Under the pieces are notes generated by a model. The model ran no database searches and was not told the DNA's origin. It saw nothing but the letters and a program-made list of their open reading frames with translations. Shown here one piece after another: positions 25,504 through 33,670 of a DNA stretch of 64,000 bases. The position numbers and the translations under genes were made by a program. The stretch covers positions 400,763-464,762 of the forward strand of contig NZ_JADOTT010000002.1 in assembly GCF_016817355.1 (NCBI RefSeq), read 5' to 3'. The first letter of the stretch is position 1. Every line of letters starts with the position of its first letter. Source of the stretch: Maricaulis parjimensis (GTDB taxonomy: Bacteria; Pseudomonadota; Alphaproteobacteria; Caulobacterales; Maricaulaceae).

Positions 25504-26670
25504 ATGTTTCAGGACCCGCTTAACGTACCAAAACCCGCCTTCCTCGAACGCGAGGATGTGCGCATGTTCGAGGACAGCGTCCGCGCCTTCATGGCGAAGG
25601 AATGCGTGCCCAATGCCGAAAAATGGGAAGCCAATGGCATGGTCGACCGCGAGGTCTGGACCAAGGCCGGTGAGGCGGGAATTCTCTGCCCGTCCGTGCC
25701 CGAGGAATATGGAGGGGCCGGGGGTGATTGGGGCCATGAATACGTCTTCCACACCGCGGGTGCCGAGATCGGCGCGGCGGGCTGGGGCGTCGGCCTGCAC
25801 AATTCCATCATCGCGCCCTACGTCACCCATTACGGGTCGGAGGACCAGAAGAAGTCGATCCTGCCGCGGATGATCTCCGGCGAGCTGATCGGCGCCATCG
25901 CGATGAGCGAGCCGGGCACCGGGTCCGACCTGCAGAGCGTCAAGACCACAGCCGTCAAGGATGGCAATGGCTATCGCATCAATGGCCAGAAGACCTTCAT
26001 CACCAATGGTGGCTCCGCCAATTTCGTGATCGTGGTCGCCAAGACGGACCCGACCAAGGGTTTCGACGGTGTCTCCCTCTTCCTGGTCGAGACGGAAAAG
26101 GTGGAAGGCTTCAAGCGCGGCCGCCTCCTCGACAAGGTCGGCATGAAGGCCCAGGACACGGCCGAGCTCTTCTTTGAAGACATGTGGGTGCCCGCCGATG
26201 CGCTTCTGGGCGCGGAAGAGGGCCAGGGCTTCATCCAGCTGATGCAGCAATTGCCCCAGGAACGCCTGCAGATCGCCGTCCAGGGTGTCGGCGCCATGAA
26301 GCGCGCTTTGTTCGAGACGGTGAAATACGTCAAGGAACGCGAAGCCTTCGGCCGTCCGGTCATGAAGTTCCAGAACACCCAGTTCAAACTGGCCGAGTGC
26401 AAGACCAAGGCGACCATGGCGGAAGTCTTCGTCCACCATTGCTCGGAACGCCTGATGAAGGGCGAACTCGATCCGGCCACCGCCTCGATGGCGAAATACT
26501 GGGTCTCCGAAGCCCAGAATGAAGTCATCGACGAGTGCGTGCAGCTGCACGGCGGATATGGTTACATGCGCGAATATCCGATCGCGAAAATGTGGACCGA
26601 CAGCCGCGTCCAGCGGATCTATGGCGGGACCAATGAGATCATGAAACTCCTGATCGCAAGGACGCTGTAG
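25504..26670 (+). CDS. Long-chain acyl-CoA dehydrogenase-like (LCAD type)
   Basis: A 388-residue FAD enzyme for the first step of beta-oxidation. The ATG at 25504 follows GGGGAGG at a good distance; the TTG at 25501 is less likely. Motifs: AMSEPGTGSDLQSVKT (about 134-149), LPQERLQIAVQGVGA (about 249-263) containing the Glu that serves as base in LCAD-like enzymes, QLHGGYGYMREYPIAK (about 347-362), and the C-terminal RIYGGTNEIMKLLIA. The C-terminal end resembles mammalian LCAD closely. The next gene begins 2 bases after the stop. Confidence 0.93.
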   Translation: MFQDPLNVPKPAFLEREDVRMFEDSVRAFMAKECVPNAEKWEANGMVDREVWTKAGEAGILCPSVPEEYGGAGGDWGHEYVFHTAGAEIGAAGWGVGLHNSIIAPYVTHYGSEDQKKSILPRMISGELIGAIAMSEPGTGSDLQSVKTTAVKDGNGYRINGQKTFITNGGSANFVIVVAKTDPTKGFDGVSLFLVETEKVEGFKRGRLLDKVGMKAQDTAELFFEDMWVPADALLGAEEGQGFIQLMQQLPQERLQIAVQGVGAMKRALFETVKYVKEREAFGRPVMKFQNTQFKLAECKTKATMAEVFVHHCSERLMKGELDPATASMAKYWVSEAQNEVIDECVQLHGGYGYMREYPIAKMWTDSRVQRIYGGTNEIMKLLIARTL

Positions 26671-26672
26671 GG

Positions 26673-27146
26673 ATGAGTGAGGCGGGCGCCATTCAGGTTG
26701 AGGGACGTGGGCAGAACCGCATGCTGTCGGCATTTGCTGGCCTCGCGGCGCTTTCCCTGTTCTCGGTCTTGAGCGGCGCCCTGTTTTCCCTCGCCCGTTC
26801 GTTCGGTCTACTGGACGGTTTGACGCCCGAGGCTTTGGCGCAGCATTCCAGCACGTTGAATTTCATCGCCCTCCTTGTCGCAGGATTGGCGACTGCGGCT
26901 ATCGGCTGGTGGCTGCGCAGGCAGGGTTCAGTGCTCTGGGGCGTCAGCCTGTTGGCCGTCGTCGGTGTGTGGGACGGTTTTGTGCGCGGCTCGAGCTGGA
27001 TCGATGCTGTCCGCCGGGCTCAGGGGGATGCCGACATGGTCAACTGGTCTGTGTCTTACCTGCCGTTTCTGACGCCGGTTCCTATCCTTGTACTTCTGGT
27101 GTTTCTTGGTGCCGGCGCTCAAAAACTTCGGGAGAACTTCAAATGA
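26673..27146 (+). CDS. Four-TM membrane protein of unknown function
   Basis: A 157-residue protein starting 2 bases after the acyl-CoA dehydrogenase stop, so very likely co-transcribed. Four hydrophobic helices are visible (about 20-45, 60-80, 85-102, 130-150) with short loops; the first loop is polar (GLLDGLTPEALAQHSS). No known domain is recognised. Its end overlaps the next gene by four bases (ATGA). The tight coupling to fatty-acid oxidation suggests a role at the membrane in that pathway, but this is only context. Confidence 0.72.
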   Translation: MSEAGAIQVEGRGQNRMLSAFAGLAALSLFSVLSGALFSLARSFGLLDGLTPEALAQHSSTLNFIALLVAGLATAAIGWWLRRQGSVLWGVSLLAVVGVWDGFVRGSSWIDAVRRAQGDADMVNWSVSYLPFLTPVPILVLLVFLGAGAQKLRENFK

Positions 27147-27517
27147 TCACCCCGCTTGCCGTGTCCCTCCTCCTCACCACCCAATGCATCGGCTATGGCG
27201 CCGAGGGCACGCTGGAAGAGCAGTTCGACCAGTGCCTGGCGGGGGAATGGGGCGAGGAGGGGTGCACCTCCGGCCGCACCATCCAGCATTCCGGTTTTGA
27301 AAATGCCGAGGGTGAGGCCTGCACGATGGATTACTTCATCCGCGATCCCCATACGGGCGGTTTCCGGATTGGCTCGCTGTGCGGCGAGACCGAAGAGGAC
27401 GAGCGTGGCGAGATCGCGGTCTGGATCATCGAGGATGGCCAGCTGAAAATGGGCAGCCAGATTTCCGGCTTCCAGACCATGGCCTGGCGGTGTGAAGCGG
27501 AGGCCGGTGATGAGTGA
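27143..27517 (+). CDS. Small exported cysteine-containing protein
   Basis: A 124-residue protein with a short hydrophobic N-terminus (MITPLAVSLLLTTQC) that could be a signal peptide or a lipoprotein signal. The mature part is acidic and has several Cys (CIGYGAEG, FDQCLAGEW, EGCTSG, EACTMD, LCGETEED, WRCEAEA). Four of these could form disulfides in the periplasm. No family is recognised. The ATG overlaps the end of the preceding gene by 4 bases and follows GGGAGAAC, which fixes the start. Confidence 0.7.
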   Translation: MITPLAVSLLLTTQCIGYGAEGTLEEQFDQCLAGEWGEEGCTSGRTIQHSGFENAEGEACTMDYFIRDPHTGGFRIGSLCGETEEDERGEIAVWIIEDGQLKMGSQISGFQTMAWRCEAEAGDE

Positions 27518-27866
27518 AGCCGGCGAAACCAAACCGTCCGTGATGTCCTATGTCGGCAATGCCGTGCTGGGGCTTCTCGGACCGGTCGTGGCCATGGTGA
27601 TTGTCTCCATGGTGCTCGGCCCGATCTTCAACCCGGCGATCGGACAGGCCGGCGGTCTGGCTGCGGCCGCCTTCGCCGCCCTGGTCATTGCAGCCGGCGT
27701 TGCGAAAACGCGGACCCATGCCTTCATGATGGCCGGGATCTGGCTGGTCGTGGTTGCCGGCATGCTCGTTTCCGCCGGCACGTTCGCCATGGATTTCGTC
27801 TGGCTCGGCCTGATCACCCTGGCCTTCATCGCCGGGGCCTTCCTGCAGAAGTATCGCCGCCGATGA
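27510..27866 (+). CDS. Small four-TM membrane protein
   Basis: A 118-residue protein starting MSEAGETKPSVM, whose ATG at 27510 overlaps the previous stop by 8 bases, showing translational coupling. Four hydrophobic helices fill most of the length (about 16-35, 45-62, 70-85, 88-106) and are separated by one or two polar residues. It ends with a basic tail (QKYRRR). No known domain is found. It sits in the beta-oxidation cluster before the PaiB-like gene. Confidence 0.72.
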   Translation: MSEAGETKPSVMSYVGNAVLGLLGPVVAMVIVSMVLGPIFNPAIGQAGGLAAAAFAALVIAAGVAKTRTHAFMMAGIWLVVVAGMLVSAGTFAMDFVWLGLITLAFIAGAFLQKYRRR

Positions 27867-27900
27867 GCCTTTTGTTTTCCCGCCGCGGAGTTCGTGTCTG

Positions 27901-28506
27901 ATGTACATCCCCCCCGCCTTCCGCATGGATGATGAGAGCGAAATGCGTTCGCTGATGCGCACCTATGATTTCGCGCTCATGCTGGTGCCCGGCGCGCCGG
28001 ACCTGGCGGCCACGCACATCCCGCTCAAACTGGCTGACGAGCGCCAGGTCCTGATCGGCCATGTTGCCATGGCCAATCCAATGGCCGAGGCGATCCAGGC
28101 AGGCAAGGAGGCGGTCGCCATCTTCTCCGGTCCGCACGCCTATGTCTCACCGACCTGGTATGAAGATCCGAGCAAGAATGTGCCGACCTGGAATTATGTC
28201 GCCGTCCATGCCTTCGGCGTCCTGGTGCCGCTGGAAGGTGAGGAGGCCGAGCGCTCCCTGTCCTCCCAGATTGCCGATTTCGAGTCCGAATGGCGCATCA
28301 CCGATATCGAGCTGCAGCGCCGGGCCAAGCTGGAATCCGCCATCCAGTGTTTCGAGTTCGAGATCCATCGCCTGGAAGGCAAGGCCAAGCTCTCCCAGAA
28401 CAAGTCCATCGAGGAACGCCTGCGCATCGCGCATGCCCTCAATGAACGCGGCGAACACGCTGTCGCCTTCCACATGGTCGAAGACCAGGAGGGGGATGAT
28501 GAGTGA
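27901..28506 (+). CDS. PaiB-like FMN-binding protein
   Basis: A 201-residue protein of the FMN-binding negative transcriptional regulator (PaiB) family. It opens MYIPPAFRMDDESEM and carries the family signatures ATHIPLKL (about 39-46), GHVAMANP (about 54-61), FSGPHAYVSPTWY (about 75-87) and VPTWNYVAVHAFG (about 94-106). Members have a split-barrel flavin-reductase-like fold, and some may act as FMN-dependent enzymes rather than DNA-binding regulators. It lies within the beta-oxidation cluster, 100 bases before the thiolase gene. Confidence 0.9.
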   Translation: MYIPPAFRMDDESEMRSLMRTYDFALMLVPGAPDLAATHIPLKLADERQVLIGHVAMANPMAEAIQAGKEAVAIFSGPHAYVSPTWYEDPSKNVPTWNYVAVHAFGVLVPLEGEEAERSLSSQIADFESEWRITDIELQRRAKLESAIQCFEFEIHRLEGKAKLSQNKSIEERLRIAHALNERGEHAVAFHMVEDQEGDDE

Positions 28507-28606
28507 GGCGCCCAATAATAGTGGAACAACCACCCGCCCCGCCAACAGGGGCCAAAAGCGTTAGTCGATAAAAGGAAACCAGCCCGCCAAGGGAAAGGAA
28601 CCCAAC

Positions 28607-29812
28607 ATGACGGAAGCCTATATTTATGACGCCACGCGGACCCCGCGCGGCAAAAAGAAGAACGGGGCGCTCAACGAGATCACCGCGCTGCAGCTGGCCA
28701 CCCAGCAGCTCGAGGCGATCCGGGATCGCAATAATCTCGACACGGCGCTGGTCGATGATGTGATCATGGGCGTGGTCTCGCCGGTGGGCGAGCAGGGCGC
28801 GAACATTTCCCGCTCCGCCGTGATCAATGCCAATTATGCCGAGACGACGGCGGGCTATCAGCTCAACCGTTTTTGCGCCTCCGGCCTGGAAGCCGTGAAC
28901 GTGGCCGCCGCGAAAGTCATGTCCGGCGAAGCCGATTTCGCCATTGGCGGCGGTGTTGAAGCCATGTCGCGCGTGCCGATGGGGTCCGATGGCGGGGCCA
29001 TGGGTGCCGACCCGGAGATTTCCTTCGACCATTACATCGTGCCGCAGGGCGTCTCCGCCGACCTGATCGCGACCAAATACGGTTTCTCCCGCGATGATGT
29101 CGACAGCTATGCCGTGGAAAGCCAGAAGCGCGCCGCCCAGGCCTGGGCCGAGAAGCGCTTTGCCAAATCCATCGTGCCCGTGAAGGACCAGCTGGGACTG
29201 ACCATCCTGGACCATGACGAGCATATGCGCCCGGGTACCGACATGCAGGGTCTGGGCTCGCTGAAGTCGGCCTTCAAGGATCTCTCCGATTTCGTCGGTT
29301 TCGAAGCCGTCGCGACCCAGCGCTATCCGGAAGTGGAATATCTCAACTGGGTCCACACGGGCGGCAATTCCTCCGGTATCGTGGACGGGTCGGGCATGGT
29401 CCTGGTCGGCTCCAAGGAAGCGGGCGAGAAAGCCGGTCTCAAGCCGCGCGCCCGTATCCGTGCCATGGCATCGATCGGCTCCGAGCCGACCATCATGCTG
29501 ACCGGTCCGGTTCCGGTGACGGAAAAGGTCCTCAAGAAGGCCGGCATGTCCGCCTCCGACATTGATCTGTGGGAGCTGAACGAGGCTTTCGCCGCCGTCG
29601 TCCTGCGCCTGATGCAGGCCTATGACATTCCGCACGACAAGATGAATGTGAATGGTGGCGCTATCGCCATGGGTCACCCGCTGGGCGCAACCGGTGCGAT
29701 GATCCTGGGCACTGTCCTCGACGAGCTGGAGCGCACGGGCAAGGAAACCGCCCTGACCACGCTCTGCGTCGGCGGCGGCATGGGCACGGCCACCATCATC
29801 GAGCGGGTCTAG
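28607..29812 (+). CDS. fadA: Acetyl-CoA C-acyltransferase (beta-ketothiolase)
   Basis: A 401-residue thiolase that cleaves 3-ketoacyl-CoA, the last step of beta-oxidation. Cys90 in [12 protein letters not shown] is the acyl-accepting nucleophile. The C-terminal active-site His lies in [15 protein letters not shown] (about 347-361), and the second Cys is in [12 protein letters not shown] (about 388). The length and motifs are typical of FadA/AtoB-type enzymes. A small membrane protein gene and fadJ follow on the same strand with no or 3-base gaps, so they form one operon with the thiolase. Confidence 0.95.
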   Translation: MTEAYIYDATRTPRGKKKNGALNEITALQLATQQLEAIRDRNNLDTALVDDVIMGVVSPVGEQGANISRSAVINANYAETTAGYQLNRFCASGLEAVNVAAAKVMSGEADFAIGGGVEAMSRVPMGSDGGAMGADPEISFDHYIVPQGVSADLIATKYGFSRDDVDSYAVESQKRAAQAWAEKRFAKSIVPVKDQLGLTILDHDEHMRPGTDMQGLGSLKSAFKDLSDFVGFEAVATQRYPEVEYLNWVHTGGNSSGIVDGSGMVLVGSKEAGEKAGLKPRARIRAMASIGSEPTIMLTGPVPVTEKVLKKAGMSASDIDLWELNEAFAAVVLRLMQAYDIPHDKMNVNGGAIAMGHPLGATGAMILGTVLDELERTGKETALTTLCVGGGMGTATIIERV

Positions 29813-29815
29813 GTC

Positions 29816-30073
29816 ATGAGCGACACCAACGAGACTGATCGCAAGAGCGAAGACAATCTGATCCAGCTGGGCTTTGCGCGCGGCGTGCCGATGGGCATTG
29901 CTCTTGGCGTTGCGATGGGTGTGGCGCTGCAGAATGTGGCGCTGGGAATCTCGTTGGGTGTCGTTTTTGCGATGTCATTTTCTCTCGTCTTCGGCGCGGC
30001 CAAGGCGAAAGAACTCAAGAAAAAGCAGGACGCCGTCCAGACTGGCGATGCGTCCGACGAGGAGAAATCCTGA
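29816..30073 (+). CDS. Small glycine-zipper-like membrane protein between thiolase and fadJ
   Basis: An 85-residue protein with a polar N-terminus, a hydrophobic stretch of Gly/Ala/Val-rich residues (about 27-60, with repeated G-x3-G spacing) and a Lys/Asp/Glu-rich tail. The start lies 3 bases after the thiolase stop, and its stop overlaps the fadJ start by one base. The coding frame continues the operon, and the codon use fits the neighbours. No family is recognised. It may anchor the beta-oxidation enzymes to the membrane; that is inference. Confidence 0.72.
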   Translation: MSDTNETDRKSEDNLIQLGFARGVPMGIALGVAMGVALQNVALGISLGVVFAMSFSLVFGAAKAKELKKKQDAVQTGDASDEEKS

Positions 30074-32283
30074 TGTCTTTGAAAAACTTCACACTCGAAA
30101 TCGATAATGACGGCATTGCCCTGGTCACGTTTGACAGCCCGGGCAAGTCGATGAATGTCATCTCCGCCGATGTCATGGACGACTTTGACGCCCTGACCGC
30201 GAAGATCATTTCCGACGAGGCCATCAAGGGTGTCGTCATCACCTCCGGCAAGTCGGCCTTCTGCGCCGGTGCCGATCTGTCCGAGCTCGGCGGGTCGTCT
30301 TCCGAAGCGGCCAAGCTTCCGGAAGACGAGATGAAGGCGAAGCTGTTTGAGCAGTGCTTCCGTCTCAACAAGACCTTCCGTGGCCTGGAAACCTGCGGCA
30401 AGCCGATCGCCGCGGCGGTCAACGGCCTCGCCTTGGGCGGCGGGTTCGAGATTGCCCTGGCCTGCCATTACCGCGTCATGCCGTCGGACAATCCGTCCGC
30501 CAAGCTGGGCCTGCCGGAAGCCATGGTCGGCGTTCTGCCGGGCGGTGGCGGCACCCAGCGCCTGCCGCGCCTGGTCGGTGTCATGAATGCTGCGCCGATC
30601 CTGCTTCAGGGTCAGCAGCTGGACGCCACCAAGGCCCAGGGCCTGGGCGTGGCCGATGCGGTCGTGCCGATGGCCGATCTGGTCGCGACGGCCAAGCAAT
30701 TGGTCAAGGATGACCCCAAGGGCGGCAAGCAGCCCTGGGATGGCGACAAGTTCAAATTCCCGGGTGGTGGTCCCTACCATCCCGCCGGCGCCCAGATGTT
30801 CTCCGCCGCCTCTCCGATGCTGCGCAAGAACACCTATGGCAATTACCCGGCCCAGCGCTACATCCTGTCCTGCGTCTATGAAGGCAGCCAGGTCTCCATG
30901 GATCAGGCGATCCGCATTGAGAGCCGCTATTTCACCAAGCTGCTCCTGCGTCCGGAAAGCCGCAACATGATCCGCTCCATCTTCCTGTCCAAGCAGGATT
31001 TGGACAAGGGCGGCCGCCGTCCGGCCAGCCAGTCCAAGGGCGAGGTCAAGAAGATCGCCATCATCGGTGCCGGCTTCATGGGTGCGGGTATCGCCACGGT
31101 TTCCGCCCAGGCGGGTATCGAGATCGTGTTGATCGACGCCACCCAGGAAGGTGCCGACAAGGGCAAGGCCCATTGTACGGACCACTTCGCCAAGGGCGTC
31201 GCCCGCGGCAAGCTGAGCCAGGAAAAGGCTGACAAGCTGGGCGCCCTGATTACGCCGACCACCGACTACACCCTGATCAAGGATGTCGATCTGGTCGTCG
31301 AGGCCGTGTTCGAGAATTCCGAGCTGAAGGCCAAGATCACCAAGATGGCGGAAGAGCAGATCGGCGAAGACGCCGTGTTCGGCTCCAACACCTCCTCCAT
31401 TCCGATCACGGATCTGGCCAAGGCTTCGGCCCGTCCGAAGAACTTCATCGGCATCCACTTCTTCTCGCCGGTCGAGAAGATGAATCTGGTCGAGATCATC
31501 ATGGGCGGCGAAACCGGCGATTACGCCCTGTCGCGCGCGATCGATTTCGTCACCAAGATCAAGAAGACGCCGATCGTCGTGTCCGACACGCGCGGCTTCT
31601 ACGCCAATCGCTGCGTCATGCGCTTTGTTGGCGAAGGCCTGAAAATGCTGTCCGAAGGCGTCAAGCCGGCCCTGATCGAGAATGCTGCCAAAATGGCGGG
31701 CATGCCGGTCGGCCCGCTCTCGCTGCAGGATGAAGTGGCCCTAGATCTCGGCGTGAAGCTGATCAAGCAGACCCAGTCCGATCTGGGCGATGCCTATCAG
31801 CCCAACGGCACCGAGCCGATCCTGTTCAAGATGGTCGAAGACTATGACCGTTGCGGCCGCAAGAACGGCAAGGGCTTCTACGACTATCCGGCTGAGAAGG
31901 GGCAGCCGAAACGCCTCTGGCCGGAACTGGAGCAGTTTGCTCCGGGCGGTGCCTATGCTGCCGACCAGCCCAGCGCCGATGTCGTGAAGGATCGCATCCT
32001 TTACGCCCAGGCCCTGGAAGCCGCCCGCTGCATGGAAGAGGGTATTGTCCAGGATCCGCGGGAAGCCGATGTCGGCTCCATTCTCGGCTGGGGCTTTGCG
32101 CCCTATACCGGTGGCACGCTCTCCTTCATCGACACTGTGGGGGCCAAGGCCTTCGTCGCGCGGGCCAAGGAACTTGAGGCCGCCTATGGCGACCAGTTCA
32201 AGGTTCCCGCGCTTCTGGAAGAGATGGCGTCGAAGGGTGAAACCTTCTATGGCCGCTTCGGAACGCAGGCTGCAGCCGCCTAG
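30073..32283 (+). CDS. fadJ: Multifunctional enoyl-CoA hydratase/3-hydroxyacyl-CoA dehydrogenase
   Basis: A 736-residue beta-oxidation enzyme. The N-terminal crotonase domain has the oxyanion-hole [14 protein letters not shown] (about 60-73) and [15 protein letters not shown] (about 146-160). The NAD-binding domain starts at about 329 with [12 protein letters not shown], the catalytic His is in [13 protein letters not shown] (about 462), and a C-terminal HAD dimerisation domain follows. It performs hydration and the NAD-dependent oxidation steps. The start codon overlaps the previous stop by one base. With the thiolase encoded upstream it makes up the FadAB-type complex. A terminator hairpin follows. 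Confidence 0.95.
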   Translation: MSLKNFTLEIDNDGIALVTFDSPGKSMNVISADVMDDFDALTAKIISDEAIKGVVITSGKSAFCAGADLSELGGSSSEAAKLPEDEMKAKLFEQCFRLNKTFRGLETCGKPIAAAVNGLALGGGFEIALACHYRVMPSDNPSAKLGLPEAMVGVLPGGGGTQRLPRLVGVMNAAPILLQGQQLDATKAQGLGVADAVVPMADLVATAKQLVKDDPKGGKQPWDGDKFKFPGGGPYHPAGAQMFSAASPMLRKNTYGNYPAQRYILSCVYEGSQVSMDQAIRIESRYFTKLLLRPESRNMIRSIFLSKQDLDKGGRRPASQSKGEVKKIAIIGAGFMGAGIATVSAQAGIEIVLIDATQEGADKGKAHCTDHFAKGVARGKLSQEKADKLGALITPTTDYTLIKDVDLVVEAVFENSELKAKITKMAEEQIGEDAVFGSNTSSIPITDLAKASARPKNFIGIHFFSPVEKMNLVEIIMGGETGDYALSRAIDFVTKIKKTPIVVSDTRGFYANRCVMRFVGEGLKMLSEGVKPALIENAAKMAGMPVGPLSLQDEVALDLGVKLIKQTQSDLGDAYQPNGTEPILFKMVEDYDRCGRKNGKGFYDYPAEKGQPKRLWPELEQFAPGGAYAADQPSADVVKDRILYAQALEAARCMEEGIVQDPREADVGSILGWGFAPYTGGTLSFIDTVGAKAFVARAKELEAAYGDQFKVPALLEEMASKGETFYGRFGTQAAAA

Positions 32284-32307
32284 GCTTCGTCACTGCAATT
32301 GAGCAGG

Positions 32308-32345
32308 AAAGCCGGCGTAATCTCGGTTGCGCCGGCTTTTCTTTG
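32308..32345 (+). terminator. Rho-independent terminator after fadJ
   Basis: AAAGCCGGCG and CGCCGGCTTTTCTTT form a nine- to ten-base stem around a TAATCTCGGTTG loop, followed by a T-rich run. It is well placed 25 bases after the fadJ stop and ends the beta-oxidation operon. Confidence 0.8.
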
Positions 32346-32380
32346 CCGCTATTCCGGGCGCGAAATCAGAGTGTTGGAAG

Positions 32381-32442
32381 TTTTCACCAGGATATCCACA
32401 GAATCCGGAAAGTTTTCCACCAAGAGCGCGAACTTGTCCACG
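32381..32442 (+). promoter_or_regulatory. Phased DnaA-like boxes in gene-free region
   Basis: Three nine-base sites in the same orientation, ATATCCACA (32392-32400), TTTTCCACC (32413-32421) and TTGTCCACG (32434-32442), start exactly 21 bases apart, two helical turns. Each has one or two mismatches to the DnaA box TTATCCACA. A fourth weak match, TTTTCACCA, begins at 32381. Such phasing suggests cooperative binding by DnaA or another factor. It could be a DnaA-regulated promoter; an origin is not claimed because no hallmark genes are near. Confidence 0.4.
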
Positions 32443-32461
32443 AAACGGCATGTTCGGTGCA

Positions 32462-32490
32462 TTGCTGACCCGGCGTCTGACTGCTTTACT
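32462..32490 (+). promoter_or_regulatory. Weak sigma-70-type promoter candidate for the intergenic RNA
   Basis: TTGCTG at 32462-32467 and TTTACT at 32485-32490 are separated by 17 bases, an acceptable spacing. Transcription would begin near 32497 and run into the hairpin-rich region. The match to consensus is modest. Confidence 0.25.
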
Positions 32491-32496
32491 TCAATC

Positions 32497-32905
32497 ATCG
32501 ACAGCGACCGAAGCGGGCCTCAGGCCCAGGGCGCGACGGAAGGAAAGCCCGGACGGGCTGGCTCCCCCGGGAGGCAGAACCAGAGACGGGCAGGCCGGAA
32601 GAGACCAAGCCGCAAGGGGAGGGATCGGAAAGCCAGGCTCAAGGGAAGGACCCGCAAGGGTTCCGAAACGGACAGTCAGACCTTCTGGCGAGACCGAACC
32701 GGCTCCTCGGAGACGGGAAACAGGAAGCGACGATTACAGTACAGACCCGGGTCTGTACTGGCCTCGGTCCCCGGACCGGGGTGCGCGGAAGGAAACGGCC
32801 CCAAAGCCGATACCGGAAGCAACACGGCCGCCCGCCTCCAGATCCCCCCGGGGAGATGGGACGGGCGGTTGGTGCTTTGGGCGAGCGCTTTCCCCTCATG
32901 ACATT
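32497..32905 (+). ncRNA. Candidate structured, GGA-rich intergenic RNA
   Basis: This stretch has no convincing protein-coding signal; frames across it are Arg/Gly-rich without start signals. It holds many small hairpins: GCCC-GGAC-GGGC at about 32546-32557, CTCC-CCCG-GGAG at about 32563-32574, GGACCC-GCAA-GGGTTCC at about 32647-32663 with a GNRA loop, and a perfect 24-base palindrome at 32737-32760. GGA triplets recur between and within them, about twenty in 400 bases. Repeated exposed GGA motifs are typical of CsrA/RsmE-binding RNAs, but this is only a resemblance. No Rfam family is recognised; RNase P and tmRNA core motifs are absent. Confidence 0.35.
32737..32760. repeat. 24-bp perfect palindrome
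   Basis: The sequence from CAGTACAGACCC to its exact reverse complement GGGTCTGTACTG is symmetrical about 32748/32749. It could be a dimeric protein-binding site or a long stem in a transcript. It lies in the middle of the gene-free region. Confidence 0.7.
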
Positions 32906-33081
32906 AAATAAGCGATGTTTGCGCGTTTCCGGCTGGGAGAGGGCCCCACCACGCCATCCGGCTTGTCCGGCGGATAGGGCCGGGATAGTGGCCGCGCCTC
33001 TCACGCAGATGTCATCCAAGCTGATGTGACAGATGCTGACGCATCGCCCAATCTGGCTCCCTCCAGAGAACCGGTCCGGAC

Positions 33082-33216
33082 ATGTCACTCAACCTCTCCG
33101 AATATGCGCGGCCCCTGGCCTGGCGGCTCGCCCGACTGGCGCGTCTTGTGTTGACGGGACTCGTTGTTCTGGTCGCCATTTTCGCCTTTCAGGCGATTTT
33201 TGCGTTTCACGCATAA
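33082..33216 (+). CDS. Possible 44-residue membrane peptide
   Basis: A short frame encodes MSLNLSEYARPLAWRLARLA followed by one hydrophobic helix (VLTGLVVLVAIFAFQAIFAF). The upstream sequence has only a weak purine-rich region. A TCGCCT-TTC-AGGCGA hairpin followed by TTTTT (about 33181-33202) lies inside the frame and could be a terminator for an upstream RNA instead. The frame has coding-like composition, so both readings are kept. Confidence 0.35.
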   Translation: MSLNLSEYARPLAWRLARLARLVLTGLVVLVAIFAFQAIFAFHA

Positions 33217-33374
33217 CTATATCGAGCGCACCAAATTACTGAAATATCGAAGAAACTTGCCAATATTACTATAGTGTATAGAAGTTTAATCAATTATGAG
33301 GTGCGTTAACCTTTTCGCCGGTCAATATGCGCTCATCTGTGAAACGGGCAAGCTGAGCAGAGACTGAAACGACC
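33217..33374. other. AT-rich intergenic stretch
   Basis: From about 33212 to 33312 the DNA is visibly AT-rich for this genome (runs such as CAATATTACTATAGTGTATAG). It holds no long frame. It probably contains the promoter of the small membrane protein gene at 33375 and perhaps a site for a nucleoid protein. Confidence 0.5.
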
Positions 33375-33587
33375 ATGACGAACCAGACCCATAACCAATG
33401 GCCGGCCTATGTGCGCACTGTGGCGCTCGTATGCTGGAGCCTCGCTGTCGTGATGACGGCTGCGCTGGGTTGGTCGGCCTGGCAGGCCTATGACACGGCC
33501 GGTGCCACAACGCGTCATGTCGAAGCCCGTCTGGGCCAGGATGTCAGCGTGGCGTCCAAGCCCGTCAGTCTTGTCGCGCGCCAATAG
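33375..33587 (+). CDS. Small single-TM protein of unknown function
   Basis: A 70-residue protein with a polar N-terminus (MTNQTHNQWPAYVRT), one transmembrane helix (about 16-37) and a soluble tail (ARLGQDVSVASKPVS). The upstream AT-rich region could supply a promoter. The ribosome site is weak. Codon use resembles surrounding genes. Function is unknown. Confidence 0.5.
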   Translation: MTNQTHNQWPAYVRTVALVCWSLAVVMTAALGWSAWQAYDTAGATTRHVEARLGQDVSVASKPVSLVARQ

Positions 33588-33670
33588 GCCTTTCTTCGAA
33601 TTCATGATTTCACGGCTGGCCGTCCGGGCCGCGCCGGCGCTAGTGTTTCCTGGCAAGAGGAGACACGCCC

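Noticed and set aside
28499..28564. 21-residue frame after the PaiB-like gene (MSEAPNNSG)
   Set aside because: It overlaps the previous stop by 8 bases like other genes here, but it is too short and has no motif.
29809..31458. Minus-strand 549-residue frame opposite fadJ
   Set aside because: Fully antisense to a clear beta-oxidation enzyme and without domain motifs.
32299..32901. Frames of about 200 residues in the gene-free region
   Set aside because: They are Arg/Gly/Ser-rich, overlap each other in several frames, cross the fadJ terminator and have no ribosome sites; the hairpins suggest RNA instead.
32497..32905. RNase P RNA or tmRNA
   Set aside because: The conserved core motifs of both are absent.
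32340..33312. Replication origin
   Set aside because: DnaA-like boxes and an AT-rich stretch are present, but the boxes are imperfect and no origin-associated gene is nearby, so only a regulatory site is reported.
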